Positions 23,413 through 32,392 of a stretch of 64,000 nucleotides of DNA are shown piece after piece; the first letter of the stretch is position 1, and each line of letters starts with the position of its first letter. The translations under genes were made by a program, and so were the position numbers. Location of the stretch: positions 248,001-312,000 of the forward strand of contig NZ_CP046128.1 in NCBI RefSeq assembly GCF_038738535.1, in the 5' to 3' direction. The stretch comes from Bacillus pumilus. Its GTDB lineage: Bacteria > Bacillota > Bacilli > Bacillales > Bacillaceae. Under the pieces are notes generated by a model. That model worked only from the letters and a program-made list of their open reading frames with translations. It searched no databases and was not told where the DNA came from.

Positions 23413-24840
23413 TTATCCGATTTGATTCTTTTTCAACGAAGCAGGTTCGTCGTCCCAGCATTCAATTTTCTCATTGTTTGGAACGGCATTTTTATAGAAG
23501 ACAGGGTCCTTGCCTTCTTTTTTCTGTCTCGTATAATCCTTCAATGCTGCAAAGGCGACCTTAGACAGCATGGTAATGGCGATGAGGTTGACGATGACCA
23601 TGAGTCCCATGAAGAGATCGGCTAGACCCCAAACGAGAGGAACAGTTGCAACTGCACCGAAAAGAACCATTCCAATAACGGCAATTCGATAGATGTTAAG
23701 CCAAATTTTGTTGGCACCAAGGAATTCAATGTTCGTTTCACCATAGTAATAGTTACCGATCAATGTACTAAAGGCGAATAGGAAAATCATGATAGCAAGG
23801 AATCCAGAGGCCCATGGCCCAATGTGCTGACTGAGTGAAGCCTGTGTTAATTCAATTCCTTGCAGGTTCGTTGTTTTGTACGCATCAGAGAATAGGACAA
23901 GGAAGGCTGTGCTCGTACAAATAATTAACGTATCTGTTAATACGCCAAATGCCTGGATTAACCCTTGTTTTACAGGGTGACTTGTCACGGCTGTTGCTGC
24001 TGCGTTAGGTGCACTACCCATACCAGCCTCATTTGAGAAGAGACCGCGTTTAATCCCTTGTAATAATGCCCCGCCTAGTGTTCCGCCAGCGAACTGTTCA
24101 AACCCGAAGGCATGTTTCACAATCGTACTGATGACACCAGGAAGTTCAGTGATATTTGTCACAATAACAAAGAATGCAATTCCGATATAAGCTAGAGCCA
24201 GTACAACGACAATGTATTCAGAAGCTTTTGCAATGGCTTGGATTCCCTTGAAAATGATTGCTGCAAAAATAACAGCCATTACAATACCGACTGTTAAACG
24301 GTCTAATCCAAAGGAGTTTTCAAAAGCGACGGTGATCGTATTTGATTGAACCGCATTAAAGACGATTCCAAAAGAAATTGTAATTAGGATCGCAAATAAA
24401 ATTCCCATCCAGCGCTTGTTTAACCCTTTTTCCATGTAATAAGCAGGTCCACCGCGGAATCCTGTTTTATCTTTCACTTTATACACTTGGGCTAATGTAC
24501 TTTCAACAAAGCTTGAGGCAGAACCGATAATGGCTACGATCCACATCCAAAAAATTGCCCCAGGTCCACCAATTGCAATGGCGATAGCAATCCCTGTGAT
24601 ATTCCCTGTTCCTACACGTGCCGCCATACTGATGGCAAATGCTTGGAACGGTGATATCCCCTCTTTTTCTTTTCTTCCTTCTTTCAGGACACGCACCATT
24701 TCTTTAATCATTCTCACTTGCAGGAAGCGTGTTCTATATGTGAAGTAGACCCCTACTCCAAGTAACAGAGCAATCACAATATAAGTCCAAATAAAATCAT
24801 TTGTATTTGTTAAATAAGATAGCAAAGCTTTTTCGTTCAT
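23413..24840 (-). CDS. glnT: Sodium/glutamine (alanine) symporter, GlnT
   Basis: The 475-aa AgcS-family carrier has about 10-11 helices. Motifs include GISPFQAFAISMAARVGTGN (about residues 61-80), GGPGAIFWMW, GFRGGPAYYMEKGL (about 128-141) and RGLFSNEAGMGSAPNAAATA (about 269-288), the sodium:alanine symporter signature. The gene is the second of the glsA-glnT pair, 33 bases after glsA. In B. subtilis (ybgJ-ybgH) the pair is induced by glutamine through GlnK-GlnL, encoded just upstream here in the opposite direction. The substrate is therefore most likely glutamine. Confidence 0.93.
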   Translation of the reverse strand: MNEKALLSYLTNTNDFIWTYIVIALLLGVGVYFTYRTRFLQVRMIKEMVRVLKEGRKEKEGISPFQAFAISMAARVGTGNITGIAIAIAIGGPGAIFWMWIVAIIGSASSFVESTLAQVYKVKDKTGFRGGPAYYMEKGLNKRWMGILFAILITISFGIVFNAVQSNTITVAFENSFGLDRLTVGIVMAVIFAAIIFKGIQAIAKASEYIVVVLALAYIGIAFFVIVTNITELPGVISTIVKHAFGFEQFAGGTLGGALLQGIKRGLFSNEAGMGSAPNAAATAVTSHPVKQGLIQAFGVLTDTLIICTSTAFLVLFSDAYKTTNLQGIELTQASLSQHIGPWASGFLAIMIFLFAFSTLIGNYYYGETNIEFLGANKIWLNIYRIAVIGMVLFGAVATVPLVWGLADLFMGLMVIVNLIAITMLSKVAFAALKDYTRQKKEGKDPVFYKNAVPNNEKIECWDDEPASLKKNQIG

Positions 24841-24873
24841 AACATCACCTCTTCGAATTCATGACTGTTCATT

Positions 24874-25854
24874 TTAAAAAATACTGAGATCCCACTCTTT
24901 GGCGAGCTTTTTCAGCATCATGACACCGGTAATACTATTTCCGCAATCGTCAATGGCGGGACCATAAATACCAATTCCGCAGCCTGTCTGAAATGGGAAT
25001 TCTCTTCTTGCGCTTGGCGGAACGCAAGCCATAATTCCTCCAGACACACCACTTTTGGCTGGAACGCCTACGAAAGCAGCAAAATTACCAGATGCATTAT
25101 ACATGCCGCATGTCAGCATCAATGCCTTTGTTAGTCTTGCGATATCCTTTGGTATGACTTGGACCTGTTTAAAGGGATGGTAGCCATCACTTGAAATAAT
25201 CAGTCCAATCAAGGCGATGTCCTCTGTTGTGACCTCGATGGAACATTGCTTTAAATACACTTCTAATGTCTCTTCGACATCTGATTCTAAGTAATTGGTT
25301 TCTTTTAAGTAATAAGCAAGAGCACGGTTGCGGTGCGCAGTTGCCCATTCTGATTGATAAACCTCTTCATTAACAGATGGACGCTTTCCTATTAAGTTTT
25401 CGATTAAATCGAAAATATATGCTAGCTTTTCTGTAGAAGTCTTTCCGGGAAGGATGGAGGATACGGTAATAGCTCCAGCATTAATCATTGGATTAAAGGG
25501 CTTCCCCGGTTTATGCATCTCAAGGCGGTAGATGGAATTAAATGCATCACCAGTTGGCTCTACATCTACCCGGTCCAAGACGTAAGGAACGCCTCTTCCT
25601 AAACAGGCAGCTATAAAGCTGATGACTTTTGAGATACTTTGCAGGGTAAAGGGAACGTCCCAATCACCATATCGTACAGATGATCCATCTGGGCCTATCA
25701 CGCTGATACCAAGTTGAGAGGAATTCACTTTTCCGAGTGCTGGAATGTAGCCAGCATTCTGCCCGTTTTTGTAATACGGACGTATTTCTTCTGCCCATTG
25801 ATCAACAGAAGACTGGCATGCGTGTTGTGTATTATTAGAAATTGCTGTTTTCAT
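24874..25854 (-). CDS. glsA: Glutaminase GlsA
   Basis: ATG 25854 follows TTGGAGG; the longer frame to 25908 has no ribosome site. 326 aa. It converts glutamine to glutamate and ammonia. It has the beta-lactamase-like fold of bacterial glutaminases: GYIPALGKVN (about residues 34-43), the SxxK catalytic pair in LQSISKVIS (about 73-81), NPMINAGAI (about 124-132) and the end motif PAKSGVSGGIMACVP. It is first in the glsA-glnT operon. A cre-like site and a dyad lie in the 517-base divergent gap, indicating carbon as well as glutamine control. Confidence 0.95.
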   Translation of the reverse strand: MKTAISNNTQHACQSSVDQWAEEIRPYYKNGQNAGYIPALGKVNSSQLGISVIGPDGSSVRYGDWDVPFTLQSISKVISFIAACLGRGVPYVLDRVDVEPTGDAFNSIYRLEMHKPGKPFNPMINAGAITVSSILPGKTSTEKLAYIFDLIENLIGKRPSVNEEVYQSEWATAHRNRALAYYLKETNYLESDVEETLEVYLKQCSIEVTTEDIALIGLIISSDGYHPFKQVQVIPKDIARLTKALMLTCGMYNASGNFAAFVGVPAKSGVSGGIMACVPPSARREFPFQTGCGIGIYGPAIDDCGNSITGVMMLKKLAKEWDLSIF

Positions 25855-26040
25855 ACGATTCCTCCAATCAAAAATCAAAAAGTACCCTATTGAATTGGCG
25901 GATGACAAAAAATGCGATCAAATAGGCACGAAAACATGTTACACATCTTCAAAGAACTTGTCATGCGCTGCTTGTACCACTCCTTTACACCTAAATATAT
26001 GTTCAATTGAAGGCTTTGGCGGCGAAAAAACAAAAAGGGT

Positions 26041-26085
26041 TTTTAGTGAAAATTCAGAAAACGCTTACATATAGTTTCACTAAAA
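26041..26085. promoter_or_regulatory. cre-like CcpA site inside a large dyad, glsA/glnK gap
   Basis: TGTAAGCGTTTTCT on the minus strand (26056-26069) fits the cre consensus TGWAARCGYTWNCW at every position. It is bracketed by a perfect 11-bp inverted repeat, TTTTAGTGAAA (26041-26051) and TTTCACTAAAA (26075-26085). The rest of 25855-26307 is AT-rich with poly-A tracts. I could not place the published GlnL direct repeat (TTTTGT-4-TTTTGT) with confidence. Confidence 0.6.
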
Positions 26086-26307
26086 TTGTTCATTTAATTT
26101 ATCTTGGAAACTACACAATCTGACGAAAATCTACAGAAAAACTTACAAATAAAAATCGGTTTGTCGATGATTGTCTAAACAATTCCCATTATTGTAGACA
26201 ATCACCAAAACGCTGAATAGCTGAAAGGTCACCATGCCGTCTCGGAGAATAGTCATAAAAAAGGATTTTGGGGAAAGAAGGAGCCGTGAAAATTATTTTT
26301 TTGCACA

Positions 26308-26336
26308 TTGTGAAGAAAAGAGTCTCCTTGTATACT
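26308..26336 (+). promoter_or_regulatory. Probable glnK promoter
   Basis: -35 TTGTGA (26308-26313), a 17-bp spacer and -10 TATACT (26331-26336) lie 36 bases before the chosen glnK start. This argues against the longer frame that begins at 26234. Confidence 0.55.
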
Positions 26337-26371
26337 GTGGCTATGCAAAAAGGGGAAGGGATGTCAGTCAT

Positions 26372-27658
26372 TTGAGTTTAAACCAGCTTGTCAAAAAAGA
26401 CGCATTCATTTTAATTTTTATGGTGGTTATTGTGCCGCTTGCAGGAGAACTGAAGTTTTATCCTGTGAATGAGACGTTCCGGATCAGCTTTGGCGCACCT
26501 GCGTTTTTCTTTTGTTTATTACTCTTAAGGAAATCTAGACCGTTTTTGCCTGGGTTTTTAACAGGCGCAGCCATTGTGCTTTTTCGAGTAGGCTTAGATC
26601 TGATTCAGCATAATGCTGGACTGGCTGCATCATTTTATCAGCAATTCCCAAGTTTCTTCTTCTATTTTACATATGCTTTCCTGTTTTTTGCCGTCCGTAC
26701 GGGACGTTTTAAACAGCGCTCTATTTTTATTGGGATCATTGGTCTCATGATCGAATTAGTAGCTGATTTTGTTGAGCTGTTTGTACAATTTTTAGTGTTT
26801 GGTACGACGATGACATTATCAAAGCTGAGTGATATGTTTCTCATTGCGTTTGCTCACAGCTTTGTGGTGATCAGCTTTTTTAATATGATGAAGCTGTACG
26901 AGGCACAATCAAGAGAGAAGCAGATCATGAAACAAAATGAGCATATGATGATGGTCATTTCAAATTTATATGAAGAAACGGTTCATTTAAAGAAAACGTT
27001 AAAACATACAGAGCATATTACGCAAGAATCATACAGACTTTATCGTCTGCTGCATGAACACGAAGCAGGCAAGAAAGTGAGTCAGGAGCTGTTGAAGCTC
27101 GCAGGAGAAATCCATGAAGTGAAAAAGGACAATCAGCGTATTTATGCTGGTCTTTCGAAGCTGATTTCTAAGGAAAATATGCAAGACTATATGAAGGCTG
27201 AAGAGCTGGTTCAGATTGTCATCCGCATTCAAGAGAAATATGCGTTATCTCTAGGGAAAAACATCTCTTTTACATCTGATATAAGGGGCATTCATTTGCA
27301 TGATTACCATGTGTTCATTTTCTTATCGCTCATTAATAATTTAATGGCAAATGCGGTTGAAGCCATAAAGGATACTGGAATGATCTCACTCGTATTAAAA
27401 GGAAGTCATGATAAAATAGAGATTCGGATTGAAGATGATGGCCCGGGGATTCCTGAAAAAATGAGAGAAATTGTATTTGATCCAGGCTATACTTCTAAAT
27501 TTGATGCATATGGAACACCATCAACTGGGATTGGATTATCCTATGTGAAAGAGTTGGTTAAAGAGCTTGGCGGTCAAATTAAAATCGAACAAAGAGAAAC
27601 AAAGGGAACAGCTTTTCAGCTAATCCTTCCTATACAAAATTTAATACAGAGAGGGTGA
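26372..27658 (+). CDS. glnK: Sensor histidine kinase GlnK (glutamine sensing)
   Basis: TTG 26372 is preferred (GGGGAAGGG about 11 bases upstream, promoter just before). About 428 aa. Five to six membrane helices span residues 10-170. A helical segment contains the phospho-acceptor GEIHEVKKD (His near residue 248). The ATPase domain has the N box NNLMANAVEAI, G1 DDGPGIPE and G2 STGIGLSYVKEL. It matches B. subtilis GlnK (YcbA), the membrane sensor that activates glsA-glnT when glutamine is present. It is 4 bases from glnL and divergent from its target operon, the layout of a self-contained regulon. Confidence 0.92.
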   Translation: MSLNQLVKKDAFILIFMVVIVPLAGELKFYPVNETFRISFGAPAFFFCLLLLRKSRPFLPGFLTGAAIVLFRVGLDLIQHNAGLAASFYQQFPSFFFYFTYAFLFFAVRTGRFKQRSIFIGIIGLMIELVADFVELFVQFLVFGTTMTLSKLSDMFLIAFAHSFVVISFFNMMKLYEAQSREKQIMKQNEHMMMVISNLYEETVHLKKTLKHTEHITQESYRLYRLLHEHEAGKKVSQELLKLAGEIHEVKKDNQRIYAGLSKLISKENMQDYMKAEELVQIVIRIQEKYALSLGKNISFTSDIRGIHLHDYHVFIFLSLINNLMANAVEAIKDTGMISLVLKGSHDKIEIRIEDDGPGIPEKMREIVFDPGYTSKFDAYGTPSTGIGLSYVKELVKELGGQIKIEQRETKGTAFQLILPIQNLIQRG

Positions 27659-27662
27659 GTGT

Positions 27663-28604
27663 ATGCGGTTTTTCATTGCAGATGATGATCGTGCAATACG
27701 CTCGATTTTAGGACAAATCATTGAGGATGAAGATTTGGGAGAGGTCGTGGATGAAGCCGATGACGGAGTTGGATTAGAAGCACATTCATTGAACCTAAAA
27801 AACATAGACATCCTTCTGATTGACCTTTTAATGCCTGCTAGAGACGGCATTCAAACGATTCGTCATATTCACCCTGAATTCAAAGGTAAAATCATGATGA
27901 TTTCCCAAGTAGAGGCGAAAGAGATGATGGCAGAAGCCTATGAATTAGGGATCGAATATTATATTCATAAACCTGTCAATCGAATTGAGATCGTCAGTGT
28001 GATTCGAAAAGTCATGGAGCGTATTAAGCTGGAGAAATCGATATATGATATTCAAGCTTCCCTTCGCCATGTGCTGCCGTTAGAGCCTGTAATTTCTCAT
28101 GATACGACGGGTGCTGGGGCGAAAAAAAGGACGATGAAAGAGGCAGGGGAATTTCTCTTATCCGAACTGGGAATTGTCGGAGAGAGCGGATCTAAGGATT
28201 TACTAGAGATCCTGATCTACTTACATGAAACACAGTCAGCCAATTCTCATGAGGTCAATTTCCCGCCGCTAAAGCAACTCTTTATCAAAACAGCGGAGAG
28301 GAAGCTGGATGATGGGGCAACCGATGTCGAAGTGATGAGAGAAGTGAAAGCAGCAGAGCAGCGGATTAGACGCGCTATTCATCATTCCTTGAATCATTTT
28401 GCTTCACTAGGATTAACAGATTTCTCGAATCCTAAGTTTGAGCACTATGCGTCGAAGTTTTTTGACTTTACCGATGTCAGCCAAAGAATGAAAGAAATGC
28501 AGAAGACCTCTTCATCCGCAGGATCGACAGGCAGAGTCAATACGAAGAAGTTTGTTCAAATCTTTTATTTTGAAGCAAAGCAGTTATTTGAAGGAATGAG
28601 CTGA
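27663..28604 (+). CDS. glnL: Response regulator GlnL
   Basis: 313 aa. The receiver domain (residues 1-120) has the acidic pocket FFIADDDRA, the phospho-Asp in ILLIDLLMPARDG (about residue 46) and the conserved Lys in YYIHKPVNR. The C-terminal part (about 150-313) is the YcbB-type domain with helical VKAAEQRIRRAIHHSLNHFA. It is not a standard winged helix and is typical of GlnL. It binds DNA upstream of glsA in B. subtilis. It is translated right after glnK (GAGAGGGTGA overlapping the glnK stop). Confidence 0.93.
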   Translation: MRFFIADDDRAIRSILGQIIEDEDLGEVVDEADDGVGLEAHSLNLKNIDILLIDLLMPARDGIQTIRHIHPEFKGKIMMISQVEAKEMMAEAYELGIEYYIHKPVNRIEIVSVIRKVMERIKLEKSIYDIQASLRHVLPLEPVISHDTTGAGAKKRTMKEAGEFLLSELGIVGESGSKDLLEILIYLHETQSANSHEVNFPPLKQLFIKTAERKLDDGATDVEVMREVKAAEQRIRRAIHHSLNHFASLGLTDFSNPKFEHYASKFFDFTDVSQRMKEMQKTSSSAGSTGRVNTKKFVQIFYFEAKQLFEGMS

Positions 28605-28795
28605 AGAAAAACTGTTGGAATGATTGGAGAAAATAAACAGAAAAAGACTGCTATTCCTATGATCTGTCGTGATCTTCATGTACCTTTGTTATTTAACTGA
28701 TCATTCTGATTTTTCTTTTTTCTTGAAAATAAAACTCTCCTGTGCAATCGTTTGTTAAAATAGTGAGGTTAGACTAGAATGTCGGAGGTTTTATT

Positions 28796-29881
28796 TTGGG
28801 AAAAATTAAACGAAATGCGCTCTGCCCATGCGGAAGCGGAAAAAAATATAAACATTGCTGTGGTCAAAAGTCAGGCGGAGAACAAACGTCTGAGCTTGTG
28901 TTTAAGGAAGCTGTACAAGTTCAAAAGGATTTAATGAATTATGCTTTCTCTAAGCATCAGAGAGCCATTAATCAATTCATTAATGAGTTTTCTTTCCTTG
29001 CAGATATGGATAAAGAAACGCAACAAATTTCAGTTTTCCATTTAAGTGTATGGGGCATTTTCTTCCGTCCATTAACGGATCAGAAAGAAACCATCTTCCA
29101 AGAATTCCTGACAAAGAAAGCAGAGGATATTACCCGTCCGAAAACAAAACAAGTGGTTCAATCATGGACAGACATGGAACCATCTTTGCTTTTATTAAAT
29201 GAAAAAACGGACGAGTCTCTTTACTTTGAGAATATGGTGACAGCGGAAAAGGTTGAAGTAGATGTAAAACCTGATCAAACAGTGCTTCCTGAAAAAGGAA
29301 GTCTCGTGCTTGGATTCCCTGTTCAATTTGAAGAAAAAGCAGAGTTTTTCATTCAATATACGATGTTTGCAAAAGAGTTTACAGATACGCTTCTTCTTCA
29401 AGTTCGTCAGCTTGTTGAAGCATATGAGGCAAATGGAGGAACGCGCAGCACATTTATGAGAGAATCATTCCCTGACGTGCTGAAGTGCATGTTTGCGAAG
29501 CAAGAAGTAGAAGAATCAGAAACATCTGCTCAAACAGAAGGCGATACAGGTCTAACAGCAGATCGCATGGACTGGGCAAGTGATGTTCAGCTGGAAACAG
29601 CTAAGCTGATTGAAGACGGAATGAAGGAACACGGGGACCAAAGCCTGACTGATGGCGCTTTAACTGTGTGGAAAGCCTATTGTGATCAGAAATCACCTGT
29701 AATCCGTAAAGCGGCATCATTTGCTGCGGGAATCGAATATTACATTCATTCACTTGCAAGCGATGCCCCGCTTTCTCAAGCGCAAATAGCGAAAAAGTAT
29801 GGCATTAGTGCGTCTACTGTATCGAGCCGTTTTAAAGATATTGAAAAAGCGGTGAAAGAAGAGCAAGAGGCGACTGTATAG
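28796..29881 (+). CDS. SEC-C zinc-motif protein with C-terminal helix-turn-helix
   Basis: TTG 28796 follows GGAGG at 8 nt. 361 aa. The N-terminal SEC-C motif ALCPCGSGKKYKHCC (residues 8-22) has the CxC...CC zinc ligands found in SecA and YecA-like proteins. The middle (30-260) is helical and unrecognised. The C-terminus (about 325-352) reads PLSQAQIAKKYGISASTVSS, a clear helix-turn-helix, suggesting nucleic-acid binding. Its position before the nat genes corresponds to B. subtilis yccF, which I believe is a similar protein, but I am not sure. It has its own terminator. Confidence 0.85.
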   Translation: MGKIKRNALCPCGSGKKYKHCCGQKSGGEQTSELVFKEAVQVQKDLMNYAFSKHQRAINQFINEFSFLADMDKETQQISVFHLSVWGIFFRPLTDQKETIFQEFLTKKAEDITRPKTKQVVQSWTDMEPSLLLLNEKTDESLYFENMVTAEKVEVDVKPDQTVLPEKGSLVLGFPVQFEEKAEFFIQYTMFAKEFTDTLLLQVRQLVEAYEANGGTRSTFMRESFPDVLKCMFAKQEVEESETSAQTEGDTGLTADRMDWASDVQLETAKLIEDGMKEHGDQSLTDGALTVWKAYCDQKSPVIRKAASFAAGIEYYIHSLASDAPLSQAQIAKKYGISASTVSSRFKDIEKAVKEEQEATV

Positions 29882-29888
29882 CATAAGA

Positions 29889-29926
29889 AAAGACGCGGCA
29901 CCTTCATGGGCCAGCGTCTTTTTTTA
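29889..29926. terminator. Bidirectional terminator after the SEC-C gene
   Basis: AAAGACGC (29889-29896) pairs with GCGTCTTT (29914-29921), plus a T run. It also serves the convergent ycdA paralogue. Confidence 0.8.
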
Positions 29927-29934
29927 GTTCATGA

Positions 29935-30975
29935 TTATCTTGTTTTAATAAAACCGCTCATGTACTGCGATGTATTATAATCGTTGAGGTCAATTTTCCA
30001 CTGACCATCCCCGTTACGTTTCATTTTCACTTCGTATTCAGCTGGGCTGGAGACTGGAGGAAGCTTTTCGAATTCAGATGCGTACATGTTTAAGCTTTTC
30101 TTATACAATTCTTCTTTAGAGCGGATCTTGCCGTTGTAAAACTCGTCTCTTTGCTTGTCTAGCTTGTCTTTTAAGTTAGAAGCATCAAGGCCTGTTACTT
30201 TAGCGACAACCTTCGCCTCGTCATCAGAGATGGTTTTTACACTTGTTTCTACTTTGGCTTTATCCTTCATGGTGTTTTGAATACGTTTGTACATAGACAG
30301 AATATCACGGTCACTTACTTCATTTCCGTAAATGCCGGCACTTCTTTTGAAGTCTTTCACAAACATGTCGTGGTATTTATTGACGACATCTGACTGGTTG
30401 TCACCCGTTAAATCTGCAAACTGATCGTTCTTTTTGTCAAAGACAATCATATCGGTATAAGCGGATAGCGCCTTTGCAGGGTTATCCAGCTTTTTCGCTG
30501 TATCCAGTATTTTGTTTCCATCTAGGTTGATTTCAATCGAATCACTGTTTTTCTTGATGCTGTCTTGGTACACGAACTGATATTTTTTCCCTTTGTCTAC
30601 TAGGAAATAAAGAGCACCTGATTGTGATTTGCCTTTGTTCAATGAACCGAGGTCAAGACGGTCTTTACTGCCGTAAAATTTTAAATCAGTTACTTTGGCA
30701 TCGTCCTGATAAAGGGAGAAGTCAGAGCTATATAATGAAAGAGCCTTGTCACCTTTGTTTGTAATCGTCAGGTTGACTTTTAGTACCAATTCATTGTCTC
30801 TTAGCGTAGTTGTTGAGTCTTCTGGTAACGTATATTCGTAGCTGTTGACTTTTACCTCTGCTGTTTTTGTTGATTTTTGATCAGTGTTGCTTGATTTTGC
30901 TGAGCTCTGGCAGGCTGCAGAGATGATCATCACGAATGAAATCATGAGGAGTGCACTTATTTTTTTAAGATTCAC
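29935..30975 (-). CDS. Lipoprotein, YcdA/DUF5105 family, paralogue 1
   Basis: GTG 30975 follows AAAGGAG. 346 aa. The signal sequence ends in the lipobox ISAAC-Q (Cys22), so it is anchored to the outer face of the membrane. An N-terminal beta-sandwich of the DUF4352 kind (about residues 45-165, with LVLKVNLTITNKGDKALSLY and FSLYQDDAKVTDL) is followed by the helical DUF5105 part (about 170-346, with DQFADLTGDNQSDVVNKYHD). In B. subtilis YcdA is linked to swarming. A second copy of the same architecture is at 36728-37786, so this locus has duplicated. Confidence 0.87.
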   Translation of the reverse strand: MNLKKISALLMISFVMIISAACQSSAKSSNTDQKSTKTAEVKVNSYEYTLPEDSTTTLRDNELVLKVNLTITNKGDKALSLYSSDFSLYQDDAKVTDLKFYGSKDRLDLGSLNKGKSQSGALYFLVDKGKKYQFVYQDSIKKNSDSIEINLDGNKILDTAKKLDNPAKALSAYTDMIVFDKKNDQFADLTGDNQSDVVNKYHDMFVKDFKRSAGIYGNEVSDRDILSMYKRIQNTMKDKAKVETSVKTISDDEAKVVAKVTGLDASNLKDKLDKQRDEFYNGKIRSKEELYKKSLNMYASEFEKLPPVSSPAEYEVKMKRNGDGQWKIDLNDYNTSQYMSGFIKTR

Positions 30976-31429
30976 AGTTGATGCTCCTTTGCTTTTCTTT
31001 CGTCATTTCATTCCCGCTATCTGACTATGAAGAAAGAAACAGATAGAATGGTATATTCGGGTGTTAAAGGGGAAAATCTCCTTATGACGATTTGCACTTT
31101 TCATTCTATCGGAATTCAATCATGATGAGGAATAGGTTTTAGTCCCTATCTTTGAAAGAAATTTACACAAACATCTTTAATAAAAGGAATTTTTTAAGCC
31201 TAATATACTAGTTAATAAGAATTAATTTATAGATTTATCATGGGTTTTAAATGTTTTTTAGGTAAAAATTTTGAAGTGGAGGTGTTAATGCTTTCAGAGA
31301 GATGACTATATGTCCATTTATTTTCTCACCGTCCACCTCCCAGTTAATTTTCAGAGAGCAGGATACTTGAATGTTGAAAAGGATTCATGGGAAAATAAGG
31401 ATGATTAAGCGGATAAGGGAGATGAGCTT
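30976..31429. other. 454-base intergenic stretch, no gene seen
   Basis: Between ycdA paralogue 1 and yccK there is AT-rich sequence with a TATACT-like box near 31206. A GGAGGTG...CACCGTCCACCTCC near-complementary pair lies at about 31279-31340. Short frames (for example 22 codons from about 31303) have no convincing start site. I see no RNA gene or repeat here. Confidence 0.5.
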
Positions 31430-32359
31430 TTGAAAAAGGTAACGCTTGGACGAACTGATTTACAGGTGAATCCGATAGGGCTTGGTACGAATGCGGTAGG
31501 TGGACATAATTTGTTCCCGAACCTGAGTGAAGATGCCGGACGAGAGCTTGTGGAGACGGCTCTTGATCAAGGTGTCAATTTCTTAGATTCTGCTTTTATT
31601 TATGGGCTGGGCCGTTCAGAGGAATTGATCGGTGAGATCATTGCCAAAAGAGGCGGCAGAGAAAACCTTGTCCTTGCGACAAAGGGGGCTCATAAAGAAG
31701 TAAACGGACAAATTGAACTGGATAACAGCCGGGACTTTTTAAGAGAGCAGGTCGAAAATAGCCTGAAACGACTGCAAACAGATAATATTGATTTATACTA
31801 TATGCATTTCCCGGACGGCCGGACGCCGCTGGAAGAAGTAGCAGGCACATTAAAGGAATTGAAGGATGAAGGAAAAATCAGGGCAATTGGTGCATCAAAC
31901 CTTGATTTCGAACAGCTTCAAGCCTTTAATCGAGATGGCTACTTAGACGTGCTTCAGTCGGAGTATTCTCTGCTGAAACGTGAGGCAGAGCAGGATCTTC
32001 TCCCATACTGTGTCGAGCATCGTATTTCCTTTATTCCGTATTTCCCGTTGGCGTCAGGCCTGTTGACTGGGAAATTTACGAAGGATGCGACATTTGATGA
32101 TATTCGAGCAAAAGACCCGCTTTTCCAAGGCGAGGCGTTCCTTCAAAACCTCGAAAAAGTAGACAAGCTGAAGGCAATTGCACAATCAAAGAACGCTGAA
32201 ACGGCACACGTCGCACTGGCTTGGCTTTTAGCGCAGGAAGGCATCGACGCCATCATTCCAGGTGCAAAACGAGCTGAGCAAGTTCTGCAAAACTTAAAAA
32301 CAAACGATGTTCAATTAACAAAAGAGGAAATCAATCAAATTGATCACATTTTCTCTTAA
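31430..32359 (+). CDS. yccK: Aldo/keto reductase YccK
   Basis: TTG 31430 follows AAGGGAGATG. The 309-aa TIM-barrel NADPH oxidoreductase has all catalytic residues: Asp in [10 protein letters not shown] (about residue 53), Tyr (about 58), Lys in LATKGAH (about 84) and His in YYMHFPDGR (about 125). The C-terminal NADPH-binding part has [11 protein letters not shown]. It is closest to B. subtilis YccK and IolS. Its place beside natKR/natAB and ycdA is as in B. subtilis. The substrate is unknown. Confidence 0.92.
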   Translation: MKKVTLGRTDLQVNPIGLGTNAVGGHNLFPNLSEDAGRELVETALDQGVNFLDSAFIYGLGRSEELIGEIIAKRGGRENLVLATKGAHKEVNGQIELDNSRDFLREQVENSLKRLQTDNIDLYYMHFPDGRTPLEEVAGTLKELKDEGKIRAIGASNLDFEQLQAFNRDGYLDVLQSEYSLLKREAEQDLLPYCVEHRISFIPYFPLASGLLTGKFTKDATFDDIRAKDPLFQGEAFLQNLEKVDKLKAIAQSKNAETAHVALAWLLAQEGIDAIIPGAKRAEQVLQNLKTNDVQLTKEEINQIDHIFS

Positions 32360-32363
32360 CATA

Positions 32364-32392
32364 AAAAAGGTGCCTAGCTGCACCTTTTTTTT
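32364..32392. terminator. Bidirectional terminator between yccK and natK
   Basis: AAAAAGGTGC (32364-32373) pairs with GCACCTTTTT (32380-32389) with a 6-nt loop. The natK stop codon is at its edge. Confidence 0.85.

Noticed and set aside
25855..26371. GlnL binding site (TTTTGT direct repeat) in the glsA/glnK gap
   Set aside because: Several poly-A/poly-T runs look similar, but none matches the published spacing clearly enough to annotate.
31279..31372. Small frames and a GGAGGTG/CACCTCC pairing before yccK
   Set aside because: The frames are under 25 codons without conserved features, and the pairing is short and imperfect.
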